The translations under genes and the position numbers were made by a program. Below are positions 61,561 to 64,000 of a DNA stretch of 64,000 nucleotides, piece by piece. Positions within the stretch are counted from its first letter, which is position 1, and every line of letters begins with the position of its first letter. Under the pieces are notes generated by a model. The model was not told the DNA's origin. It did no database searches and saw nothing but the letters and a program-made list of their open reading frames with translations. The DNA lies in contig LWCA01000010.1 of the NCBI GenBank assembly GCA_001642005.1, forward strand, positions 1 through 64,000. Reading direction: 5' to 3'. Source of the stretch: Intoshia linei. Its lineage: Eukaryota > Orthonectida > Rhopaluridae.

Positions 61561-62930
61561 CATATGGGTCAAATTCTATATAATTCATTCCTTTGGAATT
61601 TTTTTCATTTCTACGCAATTTTTAAATTTCAAATTTTCATTTTCAAAAAATTTTGTAAATTTTAATAAAATTATACACTACAGCAACGTATTTATAAAAT
61701 TAAGTTTATACTAACTTAAAAGTAATTATCAAGATTATCAAAGTAATTATTATCATCACCTGGAAAAAAAATAAATAACAATTATTTGATATACGTTCTC
61801 GGTAGAGCTAGGTGCTGTTTATACATAGTATAAACCAGCCAAGCTTGTTTAAAATATAATACTAAAAATTTTATAATCATTTTTTAAAATTAGTTACAAT
61901 TTCATGTACGTAAGTTTAAATCACGTTAAAATTTAAAATGCGTCTATATTGAAAAAGAAAACTTAAACGTTTTATAAAGCAGATGGATAATACAATTACT
62001 TAAAAAAAGGGAATATGTATATTACGCTTAAAAAAGATTGTTGTTAGATAATATTTTATTTACTGATTTACTATTTGGTAAATTCATTTTTTAATATAAA
62101 TATAATATTAAAAAAATAATTAATTTCAGTTGTAAAAATCGAATTATAACCATTTTTTTAAATTTTGGTCGATATGCCGTGGACACGATTATATTTCATA
62201 AACTACATTATCAAAAATTTTTTAAAATATTTAATTTGAAAGAATAAATCAATGGTACTATAAAACATTTCGCAATTAAATATTTAGCATTAAATATCAA
62301 AATTATTGGGAAAATTAACATTTTTATTTTTTTTTCATAAATGATATATTTTATTAATATTAGAAAAAATATCAGTAATTTTATATTTACGTGTAACATC
62401 TTATTAAATTTCATATAAATTTTGTAATATACACGTTGTTGTGATTCTGTAAGAATATTAAGAGACACTTAAATAATAAAACTTTTATTAAATTAAACTA
62501 AATTTAGGATTCAATTATAGTAAAGTATAAGTGATATTTAATATAGTGTCATAGATACTACACACTATATTAAAAAAGTATCTTAGATATTTTAATAAAA
62601 TATTCAAAGTGTGGTAGGTTATAATTTACTATTGAAATAAATATAATGGCATGTTTTTCATCCTTGATCTAATATATAGTGAAATACCTGTAGCAATATT
62701 GATCAAAATCAAAAAAATCATGCTTATGTAAAACGTATTCATAATATCAATAAATTTATGTTATGAATTTAAATTATAAGTTATTAAAATAATAGATAAA
62801 AAGATAAACCAGATAAGCCCAACCCAATATCGCCATAAATGTCGGGGAAAAAAATGGCGGTATTTAGAGGTCTGACTGTACATTAGGGTTCACATCGATT
62901 TAAAATTTTGATATTTTTTAAAACGTACCA

Positions 62931-63472
62931 CATGGGCGGATCAAAGAGGCTACTTCATGGGGTGCAAGCGAAGCAATCTAAATATTTACTTCGCCAAAGG
63001 GGAAAAAAATTTAGTGCGTCTCTTTTAATATCAAGATGTCTAGTTTGATTTTAAAGCGTCTCGTTTAATTTCATTTAAAGATTGTTATACAATAGTTTCC
63101 AAATTTGTATTTTTTCGCAAAAATAAAAAAAATGATCAGCACAAAAAAAAAGAAATTAATTTTGTTCATTAAATAATCCTAAATCAATTAGGTCCAGTCT
63201 TCTTGGATGAAGTATTATAAATTCATTAACCAAACTTTCAATATGAAAATTATAGTCATAGTGGAAATTCATGCAGGCCAATCCACATAACAAAAGGCCT
63301 CAAGTCACATGATCAATTGTTCATGTAATGACATGTAATTTTATGCGCCATCTATATTGTTTTAATAAATTAAAACGTTTTTCAGTTATTTTACAAAACA
63401 TTAATTAAAATTTTTTTTAAAAATTTAGGGATGCAACTGCACCTTCTGCACCCCTTGAATCCGCCCCTGTAT
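62931..63472. mobile_element. CAGGGGCGGAT element, longer copy
   Basis: Homologous to 27345-27659 at both ends (GGGCGGATCAAAGAGGCTAC; right end CCCCTTGAATCCGCCCCTG). It contains an extra block of about 215 bp at roughly 63160-63375 that is absent from the first copy. The left terminus is mutated (CATGGGCGGAT). Confidence 0.7.
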
Positions 63473-64000
63473 CAAATAGATGTAGAATAAGAATTTGGCG
63501 ACTGGTGTTTAATTTGGCTTACGCAAAATAATATAATGAAAATATAATTGTTGTACTGAAACAGCATTATTATTATCATCAATTGAAAAAATTAAATTGA
63601 TTGATATTAAAGTGGAACAAATTTAATTTCACAAATAAAATAATGCAGACATTTTTATAAATACAAGCTTATAATTTTATTATTTGATAACACTGAATTG
63701 TTATACCTAAGTTATTGTATATTTAAATAAGTTGGTGCGTTGTTTTACTACTAGTCTATGGTAATTGATGTCTGGCGATGAATAGAACATGAATTGTAGG
63801 CTTATTAGAATGTACCTATTGGAAACAATAATTTGTCGATTATCATTGATAAGAAAATTAACGCATTGTAGTCCAATCGTTGTTAACATTTATTGATAAC
63901 GCGTTGTCGTCTAATACATGTTGCTAGCTATTTGTTTATCGGCTAATATTGTTTCATTTTTAAAAGAAATAAAATAAAACATTTAAAAATTGGATAAAAT

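Larger units (their letters stand above)
57741..64000. other. Gene-free 3' region dominated by repeats
   Basis: No exon with family similarity seen. Contents: family A terminus 57878-57925, family A bodies 58380-59140, 60470-61230 and 61290-61560, family A terminus 61797-61845, N gap 59139-59144, a single N at 61284, and the CAGGGGCGGAT element at 62931-63472. Open frames such as 62211-62468 (minus) are Ile/Lys/Leu-rich chance frames. Confidence 0.6.

Noticed and set aside
62211-62468. 85-codon minus-strand ORF
   Set aside because: Ile/Lys/Leu/Phe-rich frame expected by chance at this base composition.
1-64000. tRNA or rRNA genes
   Set aside because: I saw no cloverleaf with A/B box spacing or rRNA-like conserved blocks on reading. 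A covariance-model scan would be needed to exclude a diverged tRNA.

Overview
This is nuclear DNA from an animal, very rich in A+T (clearly above 70% by eye), from a draft assembly: there is a 6-N gap at 59139-59144 and a single N at 61284. All genes are split by GT...AG introns. Many introns are only 32-47 nt, alongside a few multi-kilobase introns that carry the transposon debris. The gene set (serotonin-type receptor, peptide-type receptor, TRPC channel, stomatins, eIF3 subunit L, NFS1, DPH1) says bilaterian invertebrate. The tiny introns and AT bias would fit a flatworm, an orthonectid or another fast-evolving small-bodied lineage, but no single gene here fixes the phylum.

Layout. 1-9141: no gene, only repeat fragments and hAT-like transposon ends. 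9142-19232: two tandem stomatin genes with the same seven-exon structure (273 and 271 aa). 19469-28953: a 905-aa TRPC-type cation channel. Its pore-loop/S6 segment is present as two alternative cassettes of exactly 196 nt each, with the same entry and exit phases. 28992-30874: a mitochondrial AUH-type enoyl-CoA hydratase starting 38 bp after the TRPC stop. 30901-35066 (minus): eIF3L in 15 exons, ending 26 bp from the hydratase stop. 35501-39851 (minus): a 5-HT7-like amine receptor whose 3.1-kb intron holds a transposon with its own small ORF. 43283-47210: DPH1 of diphthamide synthesis. About 48174-50511: mitochondrial cysteine desulfurase NFS1. 50535 to about 51768 (minus): a divergent peptide-receptor-like GPCR with 32-47 nt introns, stopping 23 bp from the NFS1 stop. 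51866-52290: Gypsy-type pol fragment. 54866-55762: hAT element with a broken transposase. 57169-57740: CD225/dispanin protein. 57741-64000: repeats only.

The genes are not one pathway. NFS1 supplies sulfur for Fe-S clusters and DPH1 is itself a [4Fe-4S] enzyme that modifies the translation factor eEF2, while eIF3L belongs to the initiation machinery, so there is a loose Fe-S/translation link. TRPC, the two GPCRs, the stomatins and the dispanin are membrane or signalling proteins. Gene ends are packed tightly (23, 26 and 38 bp), which forces overlapping 3' ends or shared transcripts.

The most interesting signal is the duplicated TRPC pore cassette at 23112-23771. Only one cassette can be included without breaking the reading frame, so a single gene is predicted to make two channels with different selectivity-filter loops. 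Second is the set of minimal introns. Third is a well-resolved set of small DNA transposons with readable target-site duplications, including one with its empty site present in the same window.
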